64,000 nucleotides of DNA from Auricularia sp. M13. Its lineage: Eukaryota; Basidiomycota; Agaricomycetes; Auriculariales; Auriculariaceae. The position numbers and the translations under genes are program-made. Location of the stretch: positions 2,790,001 through 2,854,000 of the forward strand of contig CM073203.1 of NCBI GenBank assembly GCA_037042915.1, given 5' to 3'. This document shows positions 34,701 to 43,189 of this stretch, one piece after another (within the stretch, counting starts at the first letter, position 1; every line of letters starts with the position of its first letter). The notes below the pieces were generated by a model that was not told the DNA's origin, made no database searches, and worked only from the letters and a program-made list of their open reading frames with translations.

Positions 34701-35444
34701 CGGTGCGAAACACGTGTGGGCCACGCGACAGACCCGGATTGGGTCCTGCCCACAGCAGACGTGATTACCCGCTGGGCCAAGATGCGCAGACTCCGCACCT
34801 CGCAGGACTGTTTACTGGCTAATCGCCGCCGCTACAAACATCATGCGGTGGACCGCTGGCTTGTCAAAGACACCTGGTCCAACCTCCTTGTGGTTAAAGA
34901 GATCTATTACGGGCGAGCACCCCGGCGAACCGGAGTTTTAGTGGGTACGGGAGGAGCGCATCGCGCAGGAATTGGCTAAGGCACAACCTCCAAGCCCCAC
35001 ACTGCCCCACTGGGCGTGTTAACGGCTATTTCTCCGGTTGGAGACATCCCTTTCTTCCTAGTCTCAGATGGCAAACCGCCATTTGTCCCAGCTCCCTTGC
35101 GGAAAAGAGTAATCCCAGGTCACTATGTGATTGTGGAAGCTCTGATGCTCCAAAAAAAAAAAAAAAAGAAACAATAAGCTTCTAAGCTGCCAGCCTGACC
35201 CCAGTGGAACTCACCGCGGGCGAATTGGGATCCACGCCTTCCAGTACAGCGCCTGGCGCGCTACGGGTCTTGGCAGCAATGATAACTGGATACGTGAGCA
35301 CAAGACCATAGCCGGGGATAATTCAGACTGACCGGAATAGCCGCCCTTGAGCGCGAGGTCCACGGCAACCTGGCGCCCCATGCCGCGAGATGCGCCGACC
35401 ACCAGCGCAGTCTTTCCTTGCTCTATGTGCGTCGAAGAGGCCAT
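25788..35444 (-). CDS. Short-chain dehydrogenase/reductase (HSDL2-like), split by an 8.25-kb LINE in an intron
   Basis: The N-terminal exon (35444 to about 35330) reads TALVVGASRGMGRQVAVDLAL, the NAD(P)-binding glycine motif. The next exon ends VLEGVDPNSPA at about 35214, followed by GTGAGT. The LINE and its target duplications then lie between this donor and the acceptor CTTACAG at 26889-26895, after which the gene goes on with STVDTVAHDIVKAGGRAHAVTVDV. Later exons give NSGAIWWASVKDT, QRVNPEGLYATISAALPHL, the active-site Ser in IVVVSPP and the YAMGK (YxxxK) catalytic pair. AITSIWPA and a C-terminus ...VALRQAKL with stop 25788-25790 follow. Without the LINE the intron would be about 55 nt. 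All joints keep frame, so the gene could still work if the 8.3-kb intron is spliced. HSDL2-type proteins are peroxisomal or mitochondrial; the substrate is unknown. Confidence 0.78.
26900..26914 (+). repeat. Target-site duplication, left flank of the LINE
   Basis: GAAACAATAAGCTTC, 15 bp, is identical to 35168-35182 on the other side of the element. Confidence 0.88.
26916..29001 (+). CDS. LINE ORF1 (gag-like RNA-binding protein) with an intron-like interruption
   Basis: Part one is open from the element's first bases to 27530; the first in-frame ATG is at 27183. Part two runs 27589-29001. Between them 27531-27588 begins GTATGC, ends ATCTTAG, carries stops in the relevant frames, and its removal joins the parts in phase 0, so it looks like a 58-nt spliceosomal intron. 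The joined protein is about 650 residues or more. It has a Pro/Ser/Arg-rich N-terminus and an acidic middle (EEPEYVEVSEIEDPDDSD). A globular region of about 300 residues follows, then a zinc knuckle CSACPSRGHPRGLC (CX2CX4HX4C) and a Gly-Arg tail (SRGRGGGSSRG). The role known for such proteins is to bind the element's RNA in the retrotransposition particle. Confidence 0.75.
29002..29675 (+). other. Inter-ORF spacer of the LINE
   Basis: About 670 bp between the two reading frames, with no coding pattern. The ORF2 frame is open from before 29676 and its first ATG is at 29805, so how ORF2 translation starts is unclear. Confidence 0.5.
29676..34979 (+). CDS. LINE ORF2: endonuclease-reverse transcriptase
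   Basis: A 1,767-codon open frame. The apurinic-type endonuclease domain covers about residues 140-400, with SENMRGRG, VQETHLS, YAPTS, MLGDFNFVED, LSRLDRIYL and NDHSRVSVEL, that is, the usual N, E, Y, D/N and SDH catalytic groups. The reverse transcriptase covers about residues 600-960, with MRPLYKKGD, ENYRPITLLNTDYK, SQAGFVRGRSI, VALDQEKAYDRI, GVRQGDPLSCLLFN and the active-site YADDTTVYL. A region around residues 1270-1500 has the layout of an RNase H fold (VITTCKQLVEML then NALRAAVAALRSR), but I do not see the usual acidic residues. The C-terminus has the finger CPRCHVLESMQHILFEC. It nicks the target and copies the RNA into it. No internal stop or shift was seen. Confidence 0.92.
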   Translation: MELPPATPHGNDGLEDIGGRNAASGISDTGRAQGVVDGFSPSTMPVPSPDRSPLNLTVNREAAPEPWTHQSGRPRQVSPPYAQSSVPAMPGYTPSWAHSSPVSLLSSPAPPSQQSPEVSASTAVNEPERNAAISNKNTRTFVRVASENMRGRGAPAIAGSIKWKKIADDMRRHKIGIMAVQETHLSPEHIDEIKLLYDHLHIENTASTENPTGAGGVAIIVNKLLTNYKSVRSLQLIPGRAILTTMSWHREESLTIVAIYAPTSARENYEFWRKLRRLLSRTPHAFPKPDVMLGDFNFVEDAIDRFPAKLSRIDSPASFDSLKTYLKVLDGWRDTFPSSIEWSWRNSAQTALSRLDRIYLTKPMLRNSRGWAIQLSNLTVNDHSRVSVELTCNSAPAVGPGRWAMKESLTRDGRFMSSVNKIGKSAAHRLKTLTAVERSDTSNPQQIWQDFKNEVIACAKKRGRELGCARDSRLKKAVASREAAAKELLTADSEESAMAARERLSSAEEAVRQTQDEAHSNIFDHRTTRAWAIGETMHKGWFAWAKENQPREVIAHLQRPGSDPPVYVQESRGMSELAGEYHRDIQSKDINVDEELRLNATAVAVQSITAKIERDGAPDLSGFSRSISRDEVIEALTTAKNASAAGVDGVIYELWKSLHRFYCSTKNKPDPWFDVAGLMTAAYNDLEQHGLMPGSTFTDGWMRPLYKKGDRSMIENYRPITLLNTDYKIYTKALALRLAKLAPDLIHASQAGFVRGRSIADHTKITSLILSYAEAVEENGVIVALDQEKAYDRIRHDYLKRILIAFGFPDLFIRVVGALYDNAFTSVMVNGFLSKKFRVTRGVRQGDPLSCLLFNLAIEPLSEMLRTSTLLGFSIPGLNQKLIATLYADDTTVYLRESDSYGTLLAILDKWCLAAGARFNVAKTEIIPLGSESFRADLLAARRLHADDEPFPAGTRIARDGEPTRILGTWPGNGVENANAWSVITGRVQDALARWERKRPTLRGRSIITQVVCGGHTQFLTAAQGMPTEVEKKLDKMVMDFFWSSSKRHAINTTSLRGLRREGGLNLFHAAGRNDAQYITWLRSFLTPSPTRPIWAFLADVIFKYAITRKDAQRIPFPARQDPFSQSWRTNPKKLPFILRQMVRVADKYHLALDAPVIASSIRDRAVIWGHPALMNASALHGRRPRMRCIKSTHAVMTVEDLEEIGEQDDTDHEDVSSCGCTNCADDRVEGCAKPHRCQALARDILGDIAPKWNPATAVCDPDNELWQLFADQRHTAIADGEPIVFDATLHQGPNQADYFRIFVHSVGMAPRSASDVVRGDAASRRYARSAVSAVQVVIAAALFRANTQDVSGGLAAHFPDFDALDATGRCPGESHTYIRSLALALVLAVQRAPLDRPLHVITTCKQLVEMLTTRLAHHESRGWMDMPPEANALRAAVAALRSRASEVTFTFIEKARVKAWPQVASARKMAVIAAELGPDIQIDLLEHAAFDKPGIALSSMNQRRAYRAIQHATASAAPPRRATAANLSLARLSVKRESGFSPTDAQIWESLQSRDLSRNVRNFLWKGIHGAHKIGAYFSKMPEPWQSHGTCPRCHVLESMQHILFECPDTGHEVVWRMVERLLSHKKITVKFDIGLVWGCATARFPGNGANRCKPSERFFRILVSESAFLIWKIRCETRVGHATDPDWVLPTADVITRWAKMRRLRTSQDCLLANRRRYKHHAVDRWLVKDTWSNLLVVKEIYYGRAPRRTGVLVGTGGAHRAGIG
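35168..35182 (+). repeat. Target-site duplication, right flank of the LINE
   Basis: It is identical to 26900-26914 and directly follows the poly(A) run of the element. Confidence 0.88.
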
Positions 35445-35747
35445 GGTGTGAAGGCGAATCTGTCAGCTCCGCTTCGGCCTCGGGGCAGCTGAGCCATGGC
35501 GTGACTGAGAATCATGAGCGCGTTTTCAAACTCCTCCCGACGACCTTTTTCAAATTATTTCGGTCAGATCGATAATTGAGGCAATGTACGAGTGACTAGA
35601 TGCATTTATCTTATTATATCTTCGCAGAATAGGTCTCAGCTTAATCGCACGCGAAGTCTGCCCTACGATAGAGCAGTGCATATGAAGAGGAACGGTCGTC
35701 GACACTCGCAATGGTCTACAGGACCAGCCATACAGAAATGAGACAAA

Positions 35748-37870
35748 TTAATGAGAGCCAAAGAAGGCTTTGTTGCTTGTCCACTGCTCCATAATCAGTT
35801 TCGAAAGCGCAGGCTGGTCCTTGGCGACCTGCTGCTGAGTCAGCCAATGCACCAAAGTACTCGGGAAAAGGGACGCACGAAATGACCAGCTTCTGCGAGT
35901 AACACAAGCGTGAAGTTACCAGCGCCGGGTCCGATAGCTCTCACAGTCGCGACATCGTCGTGAGGCCAGGGCAGGTCAGGCGCGGCGCGGAATTCTTCCG
36001 CGAACGGCGAATCGAGCAACCGAAGCTGTGGGAGGGGTGATAAGCTTCAGGAATCCGAAAATCCAGAGTACCCACGAATGAGAGGGTCCCTGGCCAGCCT
36101 GCGATGGTGTCGAGCTTGCCGAGATAATCTGTGCTCACGTGAGCGTGGGAGCAACGACGAGGAGAAGTCTGCAAACACTTACGAAGGACGCGGATTCCGT
36201 CTCTGAGAAGGGGCTCATATAGACGGTAGGATTCTTGTATGCTGAGAGACTATCAGGCATGCGATGGAGAGAGCTAAACTGGAAGCTTACTGGTCTCCAT
36301 TCATCATAAATTCCAGGTATACCGCCAAACTGACACTCTCATATTTGATGTCCTCCCGTGCACCGAGTGCGGCCTTGGTGGCGTTCGAATTAAGGAAGTC
36401 GAGCGCCCAGCCGAACTCGGGGTTACATGCGATGGGATCGCCAGACTCGCACTGTATACACGACACCGCTGAGCGTCAATCACCTCGCGGGAGAGGAGTG
36501 GGACGCACTCTATGCTTGATATTGTCCTTGGACACACCGTGTGTGTCCGCCGCGAGGAGCTCCAAGCATATCTCCAACGCCGCCAACCGATTCTCCGCCG
36601 TCGAATGCTCGTAGGCGTACTGCACGGCCTCCAGACATACCGGCAAGATCTGGTAGAGCTCGTCGCACTGCGTCTCATTATACAAATTCTTGATCGGACT
36701 GTGACAGGTGTTCTGGAGATGCCACCCGAACCACGCCCGCGCGTCCTGCCAACGCGTTTCTCAATGTCAGCCAAACTAATGATCCAGTCACGCGTGCGCG
36801 CACCGAAACTGGATTGCTCAGCATGAGCGATTCCAGGTTGAGGTGCCGTGCGCCTGCGGGACCCCGTCCAGCTGCAATCTCCTTGTTGTGCTCGTGGATC
36901 ACAGTGGCGATATGCGGGATGTACATGCCGCCGTAGGACCCAGAGGCAAGTACCAAGTTGTTCCTGTGCGTCCGGAGCGTCAGCCAGATCTTGCCACGAC
37001 GAAGATGATACATACCCTGCGAACTCCGGATACACCGCAAAGAATTTTTGCAGGAAGTCGTAGACGTCGTGTGCAGCGTCCCGGCTGTTGTTGACGAGTC
37101 TGCCATAGGAGTAGCCAACGCCGACGGGCTACGGCATGTCAGAATTCCATTGCGTTCAGCGTCTGGAAAACCGAGAGGCTTACATGGTCAAGCGCGAGCA
37201 CGTTGACATTCTCCGACCATGCATTTGGATTGGGGACAGTGCCGTGTTGGGACACCGTGCAGTGGGACTCTGTGGGAGCCGATCATTATCCCAATCTATG
37301 TATTCACGACTCGTGCGACCTACGAGCGAAGAGAGGGTTCAATAAGCCGGACGATCCTGGCCCTCCGCCGATGGTGAACCTGCACGATCCTGATGAGTAC
37401 TTACGCGCTGGCTTTCACGCTTGCAAGACTCACACTATGGGAGCGGACTCGTAGTTACGCTGAGCCTGGAAGAACCTGCTCGGGTGTCAATTTTACTGTG
37501 CAGGGGTCCAACGAAAAATGAAGTGAAAGGAGTACCAGTAAAACGAGCGACGAGGCGCGGCGTCGCTATCGCCCTGCAGCCCGATGTAGCCAGCATACGA
37601 AACATTGCCATGCACACCGGGACAGAGGGCGCTCGCGTCGTTGCGTGTCCAGAAGAACTTGTCCGGGTCCAGCGAGATGTCCGAAACCGACTCGTGTTGT
37701 TTCGGCGCATGCGCATGCACACGTGGCGCGGTCAGCTTGAAGTGGATCAGAGCGACGCACAGCAGCGCCGCCCATATCACGACTTTCACTTTGGAGCGGG
37801 CCGTCTGCGCAGGCTGGCCGCCTACGCTGAGCGGTAGCACGGGCACGCCCTTCTCGCCGTTGGGATACAT
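35748..37870 (-). CDS. Serine carboxypeptidase (S10 family), left arm of the inverted duplication
   Basis: S10 enzymes remove C-terminal residues from peptides in acidic compartments or outside the cell. The N-terminus is a type II anchor (VKVVIWAALLCVALI). FFWTRNDASALCPGVHGNV then SYAGYIGLQGDSDAAPRRSFYW follow, the usual S10 opening. The nucleophile region reads LVLASGSYGGMYIPHIA; in most S10 enzymes this is GESYGG, so the residue before the Ser is changed in this pair. The later block YLGKLDTIAGWPGTL carries the expected catalytic Asp. After an intron FTLVLLAEAGHFV joins to AKDQPALSKLIM with the catalytic His, ending ...FFGSH and stop 35748-35750. The right-arm copy at 40964-43152 is clearly its paralogue. 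Exon joints around 37000 could not be resolved. Confidence 0.72.
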
Positions 37871-39150
37871 GCTAATGGCGCGCGGGGAAGTGGCGACATC
37901 ATGCGCGGATCGAATTTGTACTCAGGCTTACCGCGCTGATGCTGATGGACAACGTGTCACCAACGCAGCACTGACGAGTCCACAGTTACACACTACATAA
38001 GTATTGCGTGATGCCTTGAAAGGGAAACGTGGAGCAGGCTGCAGGAGAAAGCCTTTGGCTGGGAAGCCTTGAGCAACGATCAACCCACGGTCGCGCAGTG
38101 GAGTAAGTACAAACGTTGTACTTACCTAGGTAGTTGAGCCTCGACTTCGCGGCGTCAAATGGGAAGCCCTCTGCGCCCGTTAGCGAACGTGGAGAAACCG
38201 ACGGCCTCGTGGAATGCTCCGGACGAATGAGTGCCCAGTGTGAGTGCACATTCTCCTCGCATGCAAGAATGCCTAAGGATTCAGAAGCTGTAAAATCTCA
38301 GCCTACACGGATAATCAACGTCTCTAGTCGACAACCATTAAGGCAACCTACATTTCGATGATCAGCCAGCCAGGCGCGTGGCCTGCAAAAAAATGCTGAC
38401 GTACGACGCAGAATGCATACGGCAAGGGCGACGCGTGAAGCACCGGGTTTGTCGAGGTGCCGGTAGCTAGCTAACGGTAGCGTATTCGGCAAGTGCAGAA
38501 GGCAAGGAAGGTTTAAGACGCAAGGGGCAGGCGCTGGACGCGCTTTTGAACTCCGCTGGGCGAGGCGAGTCGCATCTTCCCGAGCGCCTCTTTTTCTCCT
38601 GCCTCTTGGGTTCTTCAACACCGCCCAGCCCTCCGTTGACACCGCGCTCGGCTCTGTTACTTTACAGAGAACTACGCTCGAATTCCAGGCCCGGAATGCT
38701 CTGATTCATCTCGTTTTCCATGGGCTTGCCGGGGATATGAAGCGCGCCCCAGCTTTCTGAATCGCGCCATTACCTCTTGAAACGCTAGCGTCTTATGCCT
38801 GCGCTAGGCTGCGCCCTCGCTACCTGATGTCGATGATAGGCTCCTCGAGGCTCGTTTCCTGAGCAGGTCGACCCAGGTATTCTATTCCTTCGGTCAGCTT
38901 GGACTCGGCTGGCCATGGACGACTTGGCCATACAATCCTCTCGGGACTTCTCGTGATTATTCAGAGCTCGGGCGGCAACTCTCACGATACTTGATCCACG
39001 GTGCTACATAGTCGCTCAGCTGCTCACACATTTTCTTCGCCGCTCCTCTTTCCTCAAGAGACTGGTGGGCCCTGAAATCATACAGATTGAACAAGTGTGC
39101 ACGCGGATACAAGTACAGTACATTAGACGGCATACTGCACGGTCCACGGT
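37871..39150. other. Intergenic region of the left arm
   Basis: About 1.3 kb with no clear gene. It holds the 23-bp hairpin at 38103-38125. A minus-strand frame at 38298-38642 was seen but lacks family features. Confidence 0.35.
38103..38125. repeat. Perfect inverted repeat (10-bp arms, 3-nt loop)
   Basis: GTAAGTACAA and TTGTACTTAC are exact reverse complements separated by ACG. It could be a protein-binding palindrome or a hairpin. It lies between the carboxypeptidase and the VVHG gene of the left arm. Confidence 0.6.
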
Positions 39151-39680
39151 CTCAGACATCGCTGCCATGGCGCGGCGTGCGCCCCATGACCTTATCCACG
39201 CCGTTCTGGTACTCGTGCATGCCTTTGGCGGCGACGTCGGGCTGCCCGCCCTGCGTACGCGCCGGGACCGCGTTCTTCTCGCGGGCGGTGATGGAATCGC
39301 CAAACGAGTCCTGCGTAACGAAGTCAGCAGCCTTTACTGTGAAAGAGAAAGCGGATGGGGCGCACGAGCGCGCTCTGAACGGTGCCGCGCAGCACCTCGC
39401 CGGCACCGTGCACGACGTCGAACGTGCCGCGCACGCGGTCGCCGATTCCTCCCGCCGCCTTCGCCGTCTTCTCGGGCGTCGCGTGCTGCGGCGGCTTGTC
39501 GAACTCCGCGGCGTGCGCGCGCATCGGGGTCGACGTCGTGCTCGGCGTGCGCGTCGCGGTATTAGAGGTGGAGTTGTCGGTGTGGGTGCTCGTCATGGAC
39601 GCCGCGCCGGGCTCAGTGCCGAGCGGCTCCTCCGTGCGGCGGGCGGGCAGCGTCGGCGCGAGGGGGAGGCCTGTCGACAT
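39151..39680 (-). CDS. Small uncharacterised 'VVHGAGE' protein, left copy
   Basis: The ATG at 39680 opens a low-complexity Thr/Ser/Pro-rich N-terminus (TSTHTDNSTSNTATRTPS). The conserved core is DRVRGTFDVVHGAGEVLRG then TVQSAL. An intron with donor GTGCGC and acceptor ACGCAG, about 39322-39377, joins it to DSFGDSITAREK, and the protein ends GGQPDVAAKGMHEYQNGVDKV...GSDV. It is about 155 residues, hydrophilic, with no signal peptide or membrane span. The core and intron position are shared with the divergent copy at 39859-40293. I do not recognise a named family or function. Helical, Gly/Ala-rich small proteins of this kind are often stress-related, but that is only a guess. Confidence 0.62.
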
Positions 39681-39858
39681 GGGTGGTGGTTTGGTGCAAA
39701 GGTGCGTGTGTGTCAGGGAGCTGCGCGCGAGTGGCGCGGAAGTATATGTATTCGGGATTGGGTGGGCGAGTGACGTCACATGACGTCTCGCGCTCTCCTC
39801 AGCTTAAAGCCGTCCACTATTCTTCCGCTCTCCCACACTTACACTGACGGCATCCATC
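39681..39858. promoter_or_regulatory. Bidirectional promoter with CRE/ATF sites
   Basis: Only 178 bp separate the two divergent VVHG starts. The palindrome TGACGTCA (39771-39778), a classic CRE/ATF-type bZIP site, is followed by a second TGACGT at 39781-39786. It sits near the centre, so it could control both genes. This is also the axis of the inverted duplication 35.7-43.2 kb. Confidence 0.6.
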
Positions 39859-40293
39859 ATGTCTGCTCCTATTTCTCAAGACTACTCAACCACCAACTCG
39901 ACGACGGCGACGACGGCGCCGACAACCGCCACTGGCAACACCGCCGGCGCGCAGAAAGGCGCCGGCCTGGGCAAGGCGTTGCGGTACGTCTCGACTAGCT
40001 CATTTCCCGAGTTTCCTGTCGCTCATTCTCGTTACAGAGGCAGCGTAGACGTCGTGCACGGCACGGGCGAGGTGCTCCGCGGGAACGCCCAGAGCGCAGT
40101 GGTACGCACGAGCTTTGACCGAATATTCTCTGCATCACACTGACTTACGACCACTCTGCAGGACGCATTCGGCGAGTCGATTACGGGCAAGTCGCGTCCC
40201 GTCGCCGAGACGCAGCCGCGCACGGACAGCGTCGCCCAGAAAGGCGCGCATGAGGTCCAGGCTGGCTTGAACGCCATCCAGGGCCGCAAGTAG
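39859..40293 (+). CDS. Small uncharacterised 'VVHGTGE' protein, right copy
   Basis: Three exons, about 39859-39984, 40037-40101 and 40163-40293. The first holds a Thr-rich N-terminus (TTNSTTATTAPTTATGNT) and GAGLGKALR. After an intron (GTACGT...TTACAG) the core GSVDVVHGTGEVLRGNAQSAV follows. A second intron (GTACGC...TGCAG) leads to DAFGESITGKSRPVAETQP and the end AQKGAHEVQAGLNAIQGRK, stop 40291-40293. It is about 107 residues. The core, the order of blocks and the position of the last intron match the divergent copy at 39151-39680. The function is unknown. Confidence 0.66.
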
Positions 40294-40963
40294 ACCATGG
40301 CATGAAGCAATTGAAAGGACACTTTGTATTGCTACGACTCGGAGATGTGCGCGTCATTAATAATGACCCAAAATGTCGTGCTGGCGAGAAAGCTTCCTTC
40401 ATGCACAGACAAACGAAAAATATCCTTCTCTATCCAGGGTAGACAGGTCTCACGGCCCAGACGAGCCAGAGCTGACCGGTACTCTGTGCACCCATCGATT
40501 TACCACCAGTGATAAGAACGACGCCCGGTCCCGACTACAACAAAAATGCATCCATCGCGAACGACCTCTGCCCACATTTTCCTCCAGCTCTCCGGACCAT
40601 GATCCCACGCGTCGCGGCCGTCGCGGCTCTGCACCGTGCCGTGGCTGCAATCTAGTAGATAACGCTGCCAGACTGCATCGTTTCGCCAGCTCTAGCTGCT
40701 GTGTCTCAGCGAAGAGATGGCATACGGCGGAGGGATGGTGGATACGTTTCCGCAAGCAAGCGCGTCTCCAGCAACCATCCATGCTGGGGAGCTTCGGATT
40801 TACTACTGGTACTCCTATTGCCATAACACAATATTTTGGCTATTTTCCTATGATCATGAAGGCGTCGGCGTTGTCCATTACCATCATCACGGGCGCGGAT
40901 GAGCGCTTGAGCTGCGGAGGGGTCCGCGCAAGTCGCAACCTTCCACTTACATACGCTCGCGCC
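40294..40963. other. Intergenic region of the right arm
   Basis: About 670 bp; no gene recognised. The matching interval in the left arm is about twice as long. Confidence 0.35.
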
Positions 40964-43152
40964 ATGAATCCCAGCCTGAGCGACGAAAAGCGCGTTCCAC
41001 CGCCAATGCTACCGGTTAGCGTGCAGCCGGAAGAGACAGCGCGAACGCGTCCCTGGATCGTCATCTGGGCGGCGCTTCTGTCACTGTGCCTCGCTCTGAT
41101 TTACTGGACCGCGCCACATGAGTCGGATATTGCGCTGGACCTGGACCCGGACACGTTCTTCTGGACACGCAACGACGCGAGCGCCGTATGCCCCGGTGTG
41201 CGAGGAAATGCTCAGTCGTATGCCGGCTACATCGGGCTGCACGGCGACAGCGATGCGACGCCCCGTCGGTCGTTCTACTGGTAACTGAACTTACTCCCAT
41301 CCTCTCGTCAGAGTCAAAGGAGTATTGACAGACAAATCAGGTTTTTTCGGGCTCAGCGCAGCTACGAGTCAGCTCCAGTGGTGTGAGAGTCCTACAGGTT
41401 GGAAAGTCGACATGTATTATACTCATGAAGATCGTTCAGGTTGACGATCGGCGGAGGGCCGGGATCGTCAGGCTTGATGACCCCTCTCTTGGCTCGTAAG
41501 TCATGCATGCTCAGGCTGCGCTGGTATCATACTGCTCCCCCACACTCCCGTAGAGTCCCACTGCAAAGTCTCGCAACACGGCGCAGCCCCCAACACAGAT
41601 GCATGGTCAGAGACCGTCAACTTGCTCGCCCTCGACCACGTAAGCTTCCCGGCCTGGCTCTTTACTGGGCTGGATGCTGACACGCTATAGCCCATCGGCG
41701 TTGGCTTCTCCCATGGCCGGCTCGTCAACAACAGTCGCGATGCCGCACACGACGTCTACGACTTCTTGCAGAAGTTCTTTGCGGTGTATCCGCAGTTCGC
41801 AGAGTACGTACCTCCACTCGTCTCTGCAGATCGCACGATCTTAAAGTACCTACGCTCGGGGCGCACAGAAACAATTTGGTGCTTGCCTCCGGGTCCTACG
41901 GCGGCATATACGTCCCGCATATCGCCACCGTCATCCACGAGCACAACAAGGAAATCGTGGCGGGTCGCGGGCCCGCGGGCGCACGGCACCTCAACCTGGA
42001 ATCGCTCATGCTGACCAACCCCGTCTCGGTATGCGTCTCTCGTGCTTTTTGAATAGTTTGAGCCTGTTTCAGCTGACGGGTGTGCAACGCATTGGGATGG
42101 CAGGACGAGCGCTCGCGGTTCGCGTGGCATCTCCAGAACACCTGCCACAACCCGGTGAAGAACCTGTACAACGCGACGCAATGCAGGGAGCTGTACAAGA
42201 TCGTGCCGCAGTGCTTGGAAAACGTGCAGTTTGCATACGAGCACTGGACCCCGGAGAATAGCCTAGCCGCGACGGAGTCGTGCTTGCCTCTCCTTTGGGC
42301 GGACTCGCACGGCGTGCCGCTCGACAATATCAAACGCAGGGTGCGTCCATGCATCTCACATCACATCACTTCGTCCCCCCACAACCCACGATTGAATCTG
42401 ACGTTCAGGAACGGCTGGCAGTGCGAAACTAACGATCCTCTGACATGCAACCCCGATTTTGGCTGGGCAGTCGACTTCTTAAATTCGAACGCGACGAAGG
42501 CCGCGCTTGGCGCACGGGCGGACATCCAGTACGCGAGCTTCTCCGACGCGGTACACCAGGAGTTTTACAGGAACGGAGACGGGTTCGTGAGCTGGCTCTC
42601 TCTCTCCCCCGCTTCCACCTCCCACTAATAGTTCATCCCTAAAGCGTCCAACAGTCCTACCTCCTATATGAGCCGCTCCTCAGAGATGGTATCCGCCTCC
42701 TTCGTACGTGTTTGGTTGTGCAGGTCGTCTTTGTCGCCCACGTGAGTATGCTGTAGATTATCTCGGCAAGCTCGACACCATTTGCGGCTGGCCAGGCACT
42801 CTCTCATGGGTGAGGTGGCCTTCTTCCCATGAAGCTTACCAGAGTCTCACCTCCGGCACCACTCAGCTGCGATTGCTCGATTCGCCGTTCGCGGAGGAGT
42901 TCCGGAGCGCGCCTGACCTGCCCTGGCCACATGAGGAGGTCGCAACTGTCAGAGCCATCGGTCCCGGCGCTGGAAACTTCACGCTTGTTTTCCTGGCGGA
43001 GGCTGGCCATTTCGTGCGTCTCTTTAATTTCCCTTTCGCGGCGATGCATGGACTGATATCAGAATGAACAGGTGCCCAAGGACCAGCCTGCGCTTTCGAA
43101 GCTCATCATGCGGCATTGGACGAACAACGAACCCTTCTTCGGCTCTCATTGA
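40964..43152 (+). CDS. Serine carboxypeptidase (S10 family), right arm of the inverted duplication
   Basis: Paralogue of the gene at 35748-37870. A type II membrane anchor (WIVIWAALLSLCLALIYW) is followed by FFWTRNDASAVCPGVRGN and SYAGYIGLHGDSDATPRRSFYW, nearly the same as the left copy. Further exons give PIGVGFSHGRLVNNSRDAAHD, YDFLQKFFAVYPQFAE, LVLASGSYGGIYVPHIA with the nucleophile Ser, EIVAGRGPAGARHLNLESLML, CHNPVKNLYNATQCRELY and ADSHGVPLDNIKR. The catalytic Asp lies in YLGKLDTICGWPGTL. The catalytic His in AEAGHF is joined across an intron (about 43017-43071) to VPKDQPALSKLIM, and the protein ends FFGSH, stop 43150-43152. As in its twin, the usual Glu before Ser is missing (SGSYGG). The exon limit before LVLASGSYGG is not settled. 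Confidence 0.74.
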
Positions 43153-43189
43153 TCGTTGCTGCGCTTGCGTACAGTCCGTTCGCAAAGGT

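Larger units (their letters stand above)
26915..35167 (+). mobile_element. Non-LTR retrotransposon (LINE), near full length, apparently young
   Basis: The element begins at 26915 and ends in a run of 16 A (35152-35167). It lies between perfect 15-bp direct repeats, the mark of target-primed reverse transcription. It carries a gag-like ORF1 ending in a zinc knuckle and an RGG tail, and an ORF2 with apurinic endonuclease, reverse transcriptase and a C-terminal CCHC finger. ORF2 is open for 1,767 codons. The exact target duplication and open ORF2 point to a recent insertion. ORF1 is open right up to the 5' junction without an ATG, so the 5' end is probably cut. Its clade (Tad1, L1-like, or the basidiomycete Deceiver/Inkcap groups) cannot be fixed by eye. 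It is inserted antisense to the host dehydrogenase. Confidence 0.92.

Noticed and set aside
33569-34798. 409-codon open frame on the minus strand
   Set aside because: It lies fully inside LINE ORF2 on the other strand and shows no family features; a shadow of the plus-strand coding bias.
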